DNA of 64,000 nucleotides from Sinomonas atrocyanea (GTDB lineage: Bacteria > Actinomycetota > Actinomycetes > Actinomycetales > Micrococcaceae). The notes under the pieces are model-generated. The model searched no databases and was not told the DNA's origin. It saw nothing but the letters and a program-made list of their open reading frames with translations. Positions 55,090-63,780 of the stretch are shown here, piece by piece. Within the stretch, counting starts at the first letter, position 1, and every line of letters starts with the position of its first letter. The translations under genes were made by a program, and so were the position numbers. The DNA is taken from contig NZ_JAUSTE010000005.1 of the NCBI RefSeq assembly GCF_030812675.1, forward strand, positions 186,001 to 250,000, read 5' to 3'.

Positions 55090-57060
55090 GTGAACGGAAA
55101 GCTGAGCGATGGGCTCGTCGGATCGCTCGTGGGCGGCCGGTACCGCGTTGCCGCGCGCCTCGCCATGGGCGGCATGGCGACGGTCTACCTCGCCACCGAC
55201 ACGAACCTCGACCGGGACGTCGCCCTCAAGGTCCTCCATCCCCATCTGAGCCAGGACCCGGCCTTCGCCGAGCGCCTCGAGCAGGAGGCCAAGGCGGCGG
55301 CCCGGCTCTCCCACCCCCATGTGGTCGCGGTCCTGGACCGCGGCCATGACGGGGACGTCTTCTACCTCGTCATGGAGTACGTGCCCGGCCGCAACCTGCG
55401 CCAGCTGCTCGACGAGCACGGCGCCCTGGCGCCGCGGCAGGCCCTCGCGCTCATCGACGCCGTAGTCGACGGGCTTGCGGCCGCCCACGCGGCAGGCCTC
55501 GTCCACCGGGACATCAAGCCCGAGAACGTACTCCTGGGGGACTCGGGACAGATCAAGGTCGCGGACTTCGGGCTCGCCCGGGCCGTCACCACCTCGACCA
55601 CCAGCGGTGTCACGATGGGCACCGTCGCGTACATCGCCCCGGAGCTCGTTCAGCGCAGCGGGGGCGACGAGCGCAGCGACCTCTACTCGGTCGGAATCAT
55701 GCTCTACGAGCTGCTCACCGGCCACCAGCCCTACCGGGGGGACCTGCCGGTGCAGGTCGCGATGCAGCACGCGACGCGCGATGTCCCTCCGCCGTCCGAC
55801 CTCCTGCCGGGCCTCTCCCCCGAGCTCGACGAGCTCGTGCAGTGGGCGTGTGCGCGGGATCCGGAGGACCGCCCTGTGGATGCCGAGGCGCTCCTGGGCG
55901 AGATCAGGCACATCCGCACCCACCTCAGCGACGCCCAGCTCGACCTGCACGCGGCGCAGACCCAACACCTCCCCCATCCCGCGCCGGGGCACACCGAGAT
56001 GCTCCCGGCCGGGCGCACCGAGGTGATCGCCACTGCCGCCCAGCGCACCAGCGTGATCCCCGCAGGTCCCGCCACGACGGCGCGCGAGCAGCGCCGCCGG
56101 GACCGCGAGGCCGCCCGCCGCACCGCCGCCGCCGCGGCGACCCCAACCCGGACGCTGGGGCCCGGACGGTCGAGGCGCCGTGGGGCCGTCTGGGCCGCCG
56201 TCATCATCGTCCTGGCGGTCGTGGCCGCGCTGGCGGGGTGGTTCTTCGGCGTCGGCCCAGGCGCGGCGGCGACCGTCCCCCCCGTCAAGGACCTCACCGT
56301 GGACCAGGCGCGGCCTCTCTTCGACCGGGCCGGGCTCTCCTTCTCCACCCAGGACGTCTTCGACGACACGGTCACGACCGGGCTCATCGTGGACTCCACG
56401 CCGCCTCCGGGGACCCAGATCCGGAAGTTCCAGGGCGTGAGCGTCCTCGTGTCCAAGGGCCCGCAGCTCTTCCCCCTCGAGGATCTCAGGGGCAAGTCCC
56501 TCGACGATGCGAAGGCGGCCATCACCGCGGCGAAGAACACCGTCGGCGCCGTCAAGGAGGCCTACGACGACACCGTGCCGGCCGGGATCGTCCTGTCCCA
56601 GGACCCCGGGTCGGGGACGCCCCTTCGCCACGGCTCCACCGTGGCACTGACCGTGTCCAAGGGCCCCCAGCCGATCCCGGTGCCCCGCGTGGTGGGCATG
56701 CCGCAGTCCCAGGCACTCGCCGCACTGCGCGCCGCCGGACTTGATCCCCAGGTCTCCTCCGACGAGGTCAACGACAGGACGATCCCCAAGGGCTCCGTCG
56801 CCGCCCAGGACCCCTCCCCCGGCACGACCCTGACCAAGGGCGGCGCGGTCACGCTCACCGTGTCGAAGGGCCCCAGGATGGTGCACGTCCCCAGCTTCGT
56901 GGGCAAACAGGTGGGCCAGGCCACCGATGCGCTCAGGCAGCTCGGGTTCGACGTCCGCGTCGAGAACATCCTCGGCGGGTTCTTCGGCACCGTACGCGCC
57001 CAGGATCCGGTGGACAAGGACGTGCCGGAGGGCAGCGTCGTCACCCTCACGGTCGTGTAG
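55090..57060 (+). CDS. Ser/Thr protein kinase with PASTA repeats (PknB/PknL type)
   Basis: 656 residues. Intracellular kinase domain (about 16-275): ATP-binding Lys47 in DVALKVLH, catalytic Asp141 in HRDIKPENVLL, DFG at 159-161, APE-like APELV. A linker rich in Arg/Ala/Thr, one transmembrane helix (about 367-388), then four PASTA domains (about 395-656) that sense muropeptides or lipid II. By position it matches PknL of Mtb (next to Rv2175c and the DAHP synthase); by domains it resembles PknB, since four PASTA repeats are present. Likely targets include Wag31 and division proteins. Confidence 0.94.
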   Translation: MNGKLSDGLVGSLVGGRYRVAARLAMGGMATVYLATDTNLDRDVALKVLHPHLSQDPAFAERLEQEAKAAARLSHPHVVAVLDRGHDGDVFYLVMEYVPGRNLRQLLDEHGALAPRQALALIDAVVDGLAAAHAAGLVHRDIKPENVLLGDSGQIKVADFGLARAVTTSTTSGVTMGTVAYIAPELVQRSGGDERSDLYSVGIMLYELLTGHQPYRGDLPVQVAMQHATRDVPPPSDLLPGLSPELDELVQWACARDPEDRPVDAEALLGEIRHIRTHLSDAQLDLHAAQTQHLPHPAPGHTEMLPAGRTEVIATAAQRTSVIPAGPATTAREQRRRDREAARRTAAAAATPTRTLGPGRSRRRGAVWAAVIIVLAVVAALAGWFFGVGPGAAATVPPVKDLTVDQARPLFDRAGLSFSTQDVFDDTVTTGLIVDSTPPPGTQIRKFQGVSVLVSKGPQLFPLEDLRGKSLDDAKAAITAAKNTVGAVKEAYDDTVPAGIVLSQDPGSGTPLRHGSTVALTVSKGPQPIPVPRVVGMPQSQALAALRAAGLDPQVSSDEVNDRTIPKGSVAAQDPSPGTTLTKGGAVTLTVSKGPRMVHVPSFVGKQVGQATDALRQLGFDVRVENILGGFFGTVRAQDPVDKDVPEGSVVTLTVV

Positions 57061-57061
57061 C

Positions 57062-57087
57062 GGGGCGCCGGCCTCGGCCGGCGCCCC
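57062..57087. terminator. bidirectional terminator between kinase and DAHP synthase genes
   Basis: GGGGCGCCGGCC and GGCCGGCGCCCC form a perfect 12-bp stem with a 2-base centre (opens to a larger loop). It starts one base after the kinase stop. Confidence 0.75.
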
Positions 57088-57100
57088 GCCGCCCACGGGA

Positions 57101-58495
57101 TCAGGCCCGCTTGGAGAGCGCCCCCGCCACGAGGAAGGCCATCTCGAGGGACTGCATGTGATTCAGCCGCGGATCGCACACCGACTCGTACCGGTCCTCG
57201 AAGGCCGCCTCGTCGATCGGATCGGACCCGCCGAGGCACTCTGCGACGTCGTCGCCCGTCATCTCCATGTGCAGGCCGCCCGGGACCGTTCCGAGCGCCT
57301 GGTGCACATCGAAGAAGCCGCGGACCTCGTCCACGACGTCGTCGAAGCGGCGGGTCTTGTAGCCGTTGCGGCTCGTGACCGTGTTCCCGTGCATCGGGTC
57401 GGTGACCCAGAGGACCTGGGCTCCGGACGCCGTGACCTTCTCGACGACCGGGGGCAGCTTCTCGCGGATGTTCTGGGCGCCCATCCTCGTGATGAACGTC
57501 AGCCGGCCCGGTTCGCGCTCGGGATCGAGCCTGTCGATGAGCCGCAGGGCGTCGTCGCCCGTCGTCGAAGGACCGAGCTTGACGCCGATCGGGTTGCGCA
57601 CGCGGGAGAGGTAGTCCACGTGGGCGTGGTCCAGTTCCCGGGTCCGCTCGCCGATCCAGAGGAAGTGCGCGGACGTGTCGTAGGGCAGGCCGGTGCGCGA
57701 GTCGATGCGCGTGAGCGCCCGCTCGTAGTCCAGCAGCAGCGCCTCGTGGCTCGCGAAGAACTCGACGCGCTTGAGCGCCTCGAAGTCGGCCCCGCACGAG
57801 TCCATGAACTTGATCGCGCGGTCGATCTCGCGGGCGAGCGATTCGTAGCGGGCGTGGGCGGGGTTCTCCGTGAACCCCTTGTTCCACGTGTGCACGAGCC
57901 GCAGGTCGGCGAAGCCGCCCTGCGTGAACGCACGGATGAGGTTCAGGGTCGACGCCGAGGTGTGGTAGGCGCGGAGCATCCGGGCGGCGTCGTGAGCCCG
58001 GGACTCGGGCGTGAAGTCGTAGCCGTTGACGATGTCGCCGCGGTACGCCGGGAGGGTCACGCCGTCCCGCGTCTCCGTGTCGGAGGAGCGGGGCTTGGCG
58101 AACTGGCCGGCCATGCGGCCCATCTTGATCACGGGCAGCTGGGCGCCGTAGGTCAGCACCACCGCCATCTGCAGGATGGTCTTCACGCGCGCGCTGATCC
58201 GGTCCGCCGTGGCCGCCCCGAAGGTCTCGGCGCAGTCGCCTCCCTGGAGGAGGAAGGCCTCGCCGCGCGCGGCGGCCGCGAGCCGCTCGCGGAGCAGGTC
58301 CACTTCGCCGGCGAAGACGAGCGGCGGGAGGATCGACAGCTCCGCGATCGCCGCGCGGAAGACGTCCGGGTCCGACCAGGACGGCTGCTGCGAGATCGGC
58401 AGGGAGCGCCAGTTGTCGAGGCCGGGGTAGTCGGCGGCGCCGCTCTGTGCGGTGCTCGTGAATCGGGCCGCGGGCGATACGGAGAGATCAGTCAC
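57101..58495 (-). CDS. aroG: 3-deoxy-7-phosphoheptulonate synthase, class II
   Basis: 464 residues. Joins erythrose 4-phosphate and phosphoenolpyruvate, first step of the shikimate pathway. Class II motifs: FLLQGGDCAETF, RMAGQFAKPRS, YRGDIVNGYDFTPESR, WVTDPMHGNTV, GGLHMEMTGDDVAECLGG and CDPRLNHMQSLE. GTG 58495 with TAGCCT 6 bases before, giving it its own promoter even though the acyltransferase gene is only 34 bases upstream. Confidence 0.96.
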   Translation of the reverse strand: MTDLSVSPAARFTSTAQSGAADYPGLDNWRSLPISQQPSWSDPDVFRAAIAELSILPPLVFAGEVDLLRERLAAAARGEAFLLQGGDCAETFGAATADRISARVKTILQMAVVLTYGAQLPVIKMGRMAGQFAKPRSSDTETRDGVTLPAYRGDIVNGYDFTPESRAHDAARMLRAYHTSASTLNLIRAFTQGGFADLRLVHTWNKGFTENPAHARYESLAREIDRAIKFMDSCGADFEALKRVEFFASHEALLLDYERALTRIDSRTGLPYDTSAHFLWIGERTRELDHAHVDYLSRVRNPIGVKLGPSTTGDDALRLIDRLDPEREPGRLTFITRMGAQNIREKLPPVVEKVTASGAQVLWVTDPMHGNTVTSRNGYKTRRFDDVVDEVRGFFDVHQALGTVPGGLHMEMTGDDVAECLGGSDPIDEAAFEDRYESVCDPRLNHMQSLEMAFLVAGALSKRA

Positions 58496-58501
58496 GGTCC
58501 A

Positions 58502-58507
58502 AGGCTA
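58502..58507 (-). promoter_or_regulatory. -10 element TAGCCT of the DAHP synthase gene
   Basis: TAGCCT, spacer TGGACC, GTG 58495, within the 34-base gap after the acyltransferase gene. Confidence 0.5.
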
Positions 58508-58529
58508 TGCCAACAGCGCGGCGGCGTGC

Positions 58530-59252
58530 TTATGCGTCGGCCGGGGGCTCGGCCGCCCGCTTCTGCGCCGCTTCCTGCGCCAGTCTGGCCTTCACATCCG
58601 CGGCATACGCGTCGACGTACTCCTGGGCGGACAGCTGCTGGATCTGGCGCATGATCCGGGTCGTGACCTCGCGCTGGACGGCCCGGTCGTCGGCCTGGCC
58701 GTAGAACTCGGAGAAGTCCATCGGCTGGCCGATGATGATGCCGACACGCCGGATGGAGGGGATGCGCTGGCCGATCGGCTGGACCTTCTCCGTGCCGATC
58801 ATGGCCACCGGGAGGACCGGCACCTGCTTCAGGAGCGCGAGCCTGGCCACGCCGACCTTGCCGCGGTACAGGCGCCCGTCAGGGCTGCGCGTCCCCTCTG
58901 GGTAGATGCCCAGCAGCCCCCCGCCCTCGAGGATCTGGGCGCCGGCCTCGAGGGAGGCCGCGGACGCCTCGCCGCCGGAACGGTCCATCGGCAGCTGGTT
59001 CGTGTAGCGGAAGAATGCCGCCGTCAGCCAGCCCTTGAGGCCGCGGCCGGTGAAGTACTCCTGCTTGGCGAGGAACACGACCGGACGGCGGACCATGAGG
59101 GGCAGGAAGATGGAGTCGGAGAACGAGAGGTGGTTCGAGGCCAGGATGGCCGGGCCCCGCGCCGGGACGTTCGCGAGCCCCTTGGTCCAGGGCCTGTACA
59201 GCAGCTTGACGAGGGGGCCGATGAAGATCTGCTTGAGGATCCAGTAGACCAC
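58530..59252 (-). CDS. 1-acyl-glycerol-3-phosphate acyltransferase family protein
   Basis: 240 residues of the PlsC family. Catalytic HX4D in NHLSFSD (His41, Asp46), substrate-binding YPEGTRSPDG (about 127-136), and LPVAMIGTEKV. An N-terminal hydrophobic stretch (1-20) may anchor it to the membrane. It probably acylates lysophosphatidate or a related glycolipid. GTG 59252 preceded by GAAGGA at 6 bases. Corresponds in position to Rv2182c. Confidence 0.92.
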   Translation of the reverse strand: MVYWILKQIFIGPLVKLLYRPWTKGLANVPARGPAILASNHLSFSDSIFLPLMVRRPVVFLAKQEYFTGRGLKGWLTAAFFRYTNQLPMDRSGGEASAASLEAGAQILEGGGLLGIYPEGTRSPDGRLYRGKVGVARLALLKQVPVLPVAMIGTEKVQPIGQRIPSIRRVGIIIGQPMDFSEFYGQADDRAVQREVTTRIMRQIQQLSAQEYVDAYAADVKARLAQEAAQKRAAEPPADA

Positions 59253-59336
59253 GCAGGTCCTTCCGCCGTGGGAGCGCGTTCCAGGCTTCACTGTAGTGTC
59301 CCGCTCCGGACTCGGCGCAACCGCCCCACGCCGGTG

Positions 59337-59342
59337 CATAAT
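59337..59342 (+). promoter_or_regulatory. -10 element CATAAT of the esterase gene
   Basis: CATAAT, 7-base spacer GCTTGCC, ATG 59350. An in-frame ATG at 59341 overlaps the hexamer and is less likely. Confidence 0.5.
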
Positions 59343-59349
59343 GCTTGCC

Positions 59350-60111
59350 ATGGACCCTTCCACCGTCGGCGTCGCCCTGAGCCACGGCTTCACGGGCGGG
59401 CTCGGCGGGATCGCGCCCTGGGCGGACGCGCTCCGGGGCGCCGGGTTCCGCGTCGCCACGCCCCTCCTCCCCGGCCACGGGACCTCCATCGAGGACCTCG
59501 CCGGCCGGTCGTGGCACGAGTGGTACGACGCCTACGAGGCCGCCTACCTCGGGCTCGCCCGCGACTGCTCGGCCGTGGTCGCCGCCGGCCTGTCGATGGG
59601 CGGGGCGCTCGCGCTGCGCCTCGCCGCGCACCGCCCCGTGGCCGCCGTCAGCGTCGTCAACCCCGGGCTCGTGATCGACGATCCGCGCTCGCACCTCTCC
59701 GCCGTCCTGCGGCACGTGATGCGGACGGTTCCCGGCATCCGCAACGACATCAAGCTCGCCGGCCAGGACGAGGGCGCCTACGAGGCGGTCCCGGTCGCCG
59801 CGGCGCACCAGCTCAAGCTCCTGTTCCGGGACACGGTCGCCTCGCTGCCGCAGGCGACCGCACCGCTGCAGGTGTTCCGCTCGACCGTCGACAGGGTCGT
59901 CACGAGCGAGCGCAGCATGGGTGCGATCGCCGCACGCTACGGCGGGGCGGACATCCGCATCGTCCGGCTCGCCAACAGCTACCACGTGGCGACCCTCGAC
60001 CACGACGCCGAGACGATCTTCCGGGGCTCGGTCGCCTTCATCCGCGAGACGGTCGACGCCGCGGGGTCGGCCGCCGCCAGCAGGAGCACGGGCGCTGGGG
60101 ATGCCGCGTGA
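59350..60111 (+). CDS. alpha/beta hydrolase, carboxylesterase/monoacylglycerol lipase type
   Basis: 253 residues. Nucleophile elbow GLSMG with Ser82; Asp181 in STVDRVV and His212 in NSYHVATLDHD complete the triad. Oxyanion-hole motif SHGFTGG at 11-17. Resembles the Est30/monoacylglycerol lipase group. No signal peptide, so cytoplasmic. Stop overlaps the next gene as GTGA. Substrate unknown; acyl-lipid neighbours (acyltransferase, acyl-CoA ligase) suggest lipid turnover. Confidence 0.9.
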   Translation: MDPSTVGVALSHGFTGGLGGIAPWADALRGAGFRVATPLLPGHGTSIEDLAGRSWHEWYDAYEAAYLGLARDCSAVVAAGLSMGGALALRLAAHRPVAAVSVVNPGLVIDDPRSHLSAVLRHVMRTVPGIRNDIKLAGQDEGAYEAVPVAAAHQLKLLFRDTVASLPQATAPLQVFRSTVDRVVTSERSMGAIAARYGGADIRIVRLANSYHVATLDHDAETIFRGSVAFIRETVDAAGSAAASRSTGAGDAA

Positions 60112-60683
60112 ACGGCCGCCCTGACCCCGACCGCCACGATCCCGCCGCGGACGACGACGTCTGGCGCGACCTCGTGGCCCGCCTCGGCGGCTCCGCGGAC
60201 GACCGTGCCGCGGGACCCGCCCCCACCGAGCCCTCCGCGGCCGAGCGCGCCTCGGCCTCCAGCCCGCTGCCGGACCGGCCGCCGCACCAGGACGACCGCT
60301 CCGCGGGCCGGGACGAGGGCCTGTCTGCCCCCGGCGGCCGGGAGGACGACGCCGGGCCGGCCCGCTTCTCGCGATACGACCCCCTCGGGATCGCTGGACC
60401 TCGCGGCCGCGGACCGGTGGGCGAGGAGCCGGAGGGGCTGCCGGGCGACTTCGTCCCCGACGAGCCCGCCCCCGTCCTGGCCGGGGCCGACCCGGTGGCG
60501 GTGCTCGCGTGGTGCGGCGCCCTCGGCGGTCCGGTGGGACTGCTGGTGTGCGCGCTCGCGTGGCGAACCGTGCCCGGCTACATGATCGTGCTGCTCGTCG
60601 CGGCCTTCGTGGCAGGGGTCGGGACGCTCATCATGCGCCTGCCGCGCAGCAAGGACGACGGAGACGACGGCGCCCGGATCTGA
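60108..60683 (+). CDS. membrane protein with acidic disordered N-terminus
   Basis: 191 residues starting GTG 60108, overlapping the hydrolase stop. Residues 1-125 are hydrophilic, Asp/Pro/Ala-rich (RFSRYDPLGI near 87-96). Two transmembrane helices follow (about 128-150 and 155-178), then a charged end RLPRSKDDGDDGARI. Similar genes occur after the esterase in Arthrobacter relatives; function unknown. No independent promoter is visible, so it depends on the hydrolase message. Confidence 0.8.
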   Translation: MNGRPDPDRHDPAADDDVWRDLVARLGGSADDRAAGPAPTEPSAAERASASSPLPDRPPHQDDRSAGRDEGLSAPGGREDDAGPARFSRYDPLGIAGPRGRGPVGEEPEGLPGDFVPDEPAPVLAGADPVAVLAWCGALGGPVGLLVCALAWRTVPGYMIVLLVAAFVAGVGTLIMRLPRSKDDGDDGARI

Positions 60684-60692
60684 GGCCCCTGC

Positions 60693-61718
60693 TCAGCGCG
60701 CCGAGCCGTGCGAGCGCAGGTGGACGCGGGAGAGGTCTGCCGCGCCGATGAGGCCGGCCTCGGGGCCGAGCGCGGCGCGGACAATCCGCGCGGGCGGCCG
60801 GAATCCGCGGCCGGTGAGGTTGCGTGCGAAGGCCCTGCGCGCCGGGGCCAGCAGCAGCTCCCCAGCGTCACAGAGCCCCCCGCCGATCACGAAGGTGCCC
60901 GGGTCGAGCGCCGCGGCGAGGTTCGCGAGTCCGAGCCCGAGCCACTCGCCCACGTCCTCGATCAGCTCCCGCGAGGCGGCGTCGCCGGCCCGCGCCAGCT
61001 CGGTGACGATCGCGCCGGTGATCTGCTCGGGATCGCCGTCCACGGCGCGGAGGAGCTCCTGGGCGACCGGGGAGTTGGCTCGGGCCAGCTCGCGCGCCTC
61101 GCGTCCGAGCGCGTTCCCCGAGGCGTACTGCTCCCAGCAGCCGCGGTTGCCGCATTCGCAGCGGTGGCCGCCGGGCATGATGATCTGGTGGCCGAACTCG
61201 CCCGCGACGCCGTAGCGGCCGCGTTCGAGGTGCCCGGACATCACCATCGCCCCGCCGATCCCGGTGCCGAGCGTGATGCACACGAGCCGGCTCTCCTGGC
61301 GCCCGGCGCCGAAGCGCCATTCGGCCCAGGCGGCGGCGTCGGCGTCGTTGGCGAGGTGCACCCGGCGGCGCAGGAGCGATTCGAGGTTCGCGCGGAGCGG
61401 CTCGTTGCGCCAGGCCAGGTGCGGACTGAAGAGCACCGTCCCTCCGTCGAGGTCCATCCAGCCTGCCGCGCCGATCCCCACGGAGGCGATCCGGTGCTCG
61501 ACGCTGAGCTCGTCGACGAGCTCGGCGATGACGCGCTCGACCTCGCGCGGGCGCGTGCCCGGCGTCGCCCTGCGCGCCCGCTGCAGTACGTGGCCGTCGG
61601 CGTCGACCACGCCTGCAGCGACCTTCGTGCCGCCGATGTCGATGCCGATCGCGAGGCCCCTCCGTCTCAGCCGCGGATCGCGGGGCCGGAAGGTCGGGGC
61701 CAAGCGGGGTCTGCGCAC
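60693..61718 (-). CDS. glk: ROK family glucokinase
   Basis: 341 residues. ATP-dependent glucose kinase. Motifs: GIDIGGTKVAAGVVDADG (phosphate loop), zinc/substrate motif CECGNRGCWEQYASG, NDADAAAWAEWRFG, and GTGIGGAMVM. Start: GTG 61718 lies 7 bases after TAGAAT, whereas ATG 61727 overlaps that hexamer, so the GTG is preferred. It diverges from the acyl-CoA ligase; the palindrome between them could control either. Confidence 0.92.
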   Translation of the reverse strand: MRRPRLAPTFRPRDPRLRRRGLAIGIDIGGTKVAAGVVDADGHVLQRARRATPGTRPREVERVIAELVDELSVEHRIASVGIGAAGWMDLDGGTVLFSPHLAWRNEPLRANLESLLRRRVHLANDADAAAWAEWRFGAGRQESRLVCITLGTGIGGAMVMSGHLERGRYGVAGEFGHQIIMPGGHRCECGNRGCWEQYASGNALGREARELARANSPVAQELLRAVDGDPEQITGAIVTELARAGDAASRELIEDVGEWLGLGLANLAAALDPGTFVIGGGLCDAGELLLAPARRAFARNLTGRGFRPPARIVRAALGPEAGLIGAADLSRVHLRSHGSAR

Positions 61719-61725
61719 GCTGGCC

Positions 61726-61731
61726 ATTCTA
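61726..61731 (-). promoter_or_regulatory. -10 element TAGAAT of the glucokinase gene
   Basis: TAGAAT, 7-base spacer GGCCAGC, GTG 61718. The ATG at 61727 shares two bases with the hexamer. Confidence 0.55.
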
Positions 61732-61762
61732 CTGGCGGCCCGGGACCCGGGGCCGCTATTGT

Positions 61763-61774
61763 TACTGACCAGTA
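61763..61774. promoter_or_regulatory. TACTG-AC-CAGTA palindrome between glk and the acyl-CoA ligase gene
   Basis: Perfect 5-bp arms with a 2-base centre. TetR-family regulators of fatty-acid genes in actinobacteria bind sites of this general type, so it may be the operator of the ligase gene; the regulator is not in the window. Confidence 0.45.
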
Positions 61775-61867
61775 GCATCGAGCCGTGATCCAAGGCACAC
61801 TCCGTCCAGTGCGCTTGGATATGGTTAAGCCGTCTCCCGCGCACCGGGAGGTACCGAAGGAGATATC

Positions 61868-63688
61868 GTGCGCGAAAAGTCCGTTCCGCCCCTCGTCCCC
61901 GCCCCCGTCGCCAGGAACATCGCCGACTTCGTCATCGAGCAGGCCGAGAAGCCCTCGAACCCGCCCCTCTTCGCCAGGCGCGGAACCTCGGGCTCGTGGG
62001 AGGACGTGACGGCCAAGGAGTTCCGCGCCGAGGTGGAGCGGATCGCGAAGGGCCTGATCGCCGAAGGGGTGGCCCCCGGCGACCGCGTCGCCATCATGGC
62101 CCGGACCTGCTACGAGTGGAGCCTCGTCGACTTCGCCATCTGGTTCGCCGGCGCGGTGTCCGTCCCGATCTACGAGACCTCCTCCCCGAGCCAGATCGCC
62201 TGGAACCTCGGGAACTCGGGCGCCGTCGCCGCCTTCGGCGAGACCGCCCACCACGAGGACGCCATCCGTGCTGCCATCGATTCCGAGGACCTCACGGCCA
62301 TGCGGCATGTCTGGCAGCTGTCCCCCGCGGGCCTCGGCGCGCTCGGGGCGGCCGGCGAACGGGTCTCCGACGAGGAGCTCGAGGCGCGCCGCTCCGCCGC
62401 GACCCTCGAGTCGCTGGCCACGATCATCTACACCTCGGGCACGCTCGGGCGGCCCAAGGGCTGCGAGCTGACCCACGGGAACTTCGTGGCGCTGTCCGAG
62501 AATGCCATGGCGGCGCTCGGCGAGGTCGTGGAGCCGGGTGCGAAGACCATCATGTTCCTGCCGCTCGCCCACGTGTTCGCCCGGTTCATCTCCGTCCTGG
62601 CCGTCGCCGCCGGCTGCCAGGTGGCGCACACCCCGGACATCAAGAACCTCCTGGCCGATCTGCAGGGGTTCGAGCCGAACTTCATCCTCGTGGTCCCGCG
62701 CGTGTTCGAGAAGGTCTACAACTCTGCGCTGACCAAGGCGGAGGACGGGGGCAAGGGCAAGGTCTTCCACCGCGCTGCCGACATCGCCATCTCCTGGTCG
62801 AAGGCGCACGCAGACGGCGGCACCCCCTCCCTCGGCCTGCGGCTGCAGCATGCCCTCTACGACGCGCTCGTCTACCGGAAGCTGCGCGCGGCCATGGGCG
62901 GCCACGTCAAGTACGCGGTCTCGGGCGGCGGCCCCCTCGGGGAACGGCTCGGCCACTTCTTCCACGGCATCGGCCTCCGCGTCCTCGAGGGCTACGGCCT
63001 CACCGAGACCACGGCCCCGATCTGCGTCAACACGCCCTCCTTGGTCAAGATCGGCACGGTCGGCGCCCCCCTTCCCGGCAACTCGGTGCGGATCGCCGAC
63101 GATGGCGAGATCCTCGCCAAGGGCGTCAGCGTCATGCGCGGCTACTACCGGCTCCCCGAGCTGCAGACCGAGACGTTCACGGACGGCTGGTTCCACACGG
63201 GCGACATCGGCGAGCTCGACGCCGACGGGTACCTGCGCATCACCGGGCGCAAGAAGGACATCATCGTCACGGCGGGCGGCAAGAATGTGGCCCCGGCGCA
63301 CCTCGAGGACCAGATCCGCGCCGACGCGCTCGTGTCCCAGGTCGTCGTGGTGGGCGAGAACCGCCCCTTCATCGGCGCCCTCGTGACCCTCGACGAGGAG
63401 GCGCTGCCGGGCTGGCTCGAGCGGCAGGGGCTTCCCGCCGGGCTCTCCCTCGAGGACGCGGCCTCCCACCCGGGGGTCCTCGCCCACGTGCAGTCGATCA
63501 TCGACCGCGCGAACGAGAGCGTCTCCAAGGCAGAGGCGATCAAGTCCTTCCGGGTGGTGCCGACGGACTTCACCGAGTCCTCGGGGCACCTCACGCCCTC
63601 GCTCAAGGTCAAGCGCGCGCAGGTCATGGCCGACTTCGGCAGCTACGTCGAGGACATCTACTCGGCGCCCAAGCCGAGCGTGGTCTGA
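61868..63688 (+). CDS. long-chain fatty acid-CoA ligase
   Basis: 606 residues. AMP-forming synthetase. P-loop TIIYTSGTLGRPKGCELTHGN-type segment (about 183-203), GYGLTETTAP (A5), WFHTGDIGELD (A7) and GRKKDIIVTAGGKNVAP (A8) with the C-terminal catalytic lysine region at about 557. FadD15 (Rv2187) is the positional match. GTG 61868 with AAGGAGATATC, a very strong ribosome-binding site, unlike most genes nearby. Confidence 0.95.
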   Translation: MREKSVPPLVPAPVARNIADFVIEQAEKPSNPPLFARRGTSGSWEDVTAKEFRAEVERIAKGLIAEGVAPGDRVAIMARTCYEWSLVDFAIWFAGAVSVPIYETSSPSQIAWNLGNSGAVAAFGETAHHEDAIRAAIDSEDLTAMRHVWQLSPAGLGALGAAGERVSDEELEARRSAATLESLATIIYTSGTLGRPKGCELTHGNFVALSENAMAALGEVVEPGAKTIMFLPLAHVFARFISVLAVAAGCQVAHTPDIKNLLADLQGFEPNFILVVPRVFEKVYNSALTKAEDGGKGKVFHRAADIAISWSKAHADGGTPSLGLRLQHALYDALVYRKLRAAMGGHVKYAVSGGGPLGERLGHFFHGIGLRVLEGYGLTETTAPICVNTPSLVKIGTVGAPLPGNSVRIADDGEILAKGVSVMRGYYRLPELQTETFTDGWFHTGDIGELDADGYLRITGRKKDIIVTAGGKNVAPAHLEDQIRADALVSQVVVVGENRPFIGALVTLDEEALPGWLERQGLPAGLSLEDAASHPGVLAHVQSIIDRANESVSKAEAIKSFRVVPTDFTESSGHLTPSLKVKRAQVMADFGSYVEDIYSAPKPSVV

Positions 63689-63705
63689 CCCGGCGCTCCA
63701 GCGCG

Positions 63706-63743
63706 AGGGCGGCGGCCCCGGCCCGTCCCGGGGCCGCCGCCCT
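63706..63743. terminator. terminator after the acyl-CoA ligase gene
   Basis: 16-bp perfect stem (63706-63721 with 63728-63743) and a 6-base loop, between two converging genes. Confidence 0.8.
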
Positions 63744-63780
63744 GCCGTTCAGCCTGCCTGCCGTTGTGCCTGCGCGCCGC

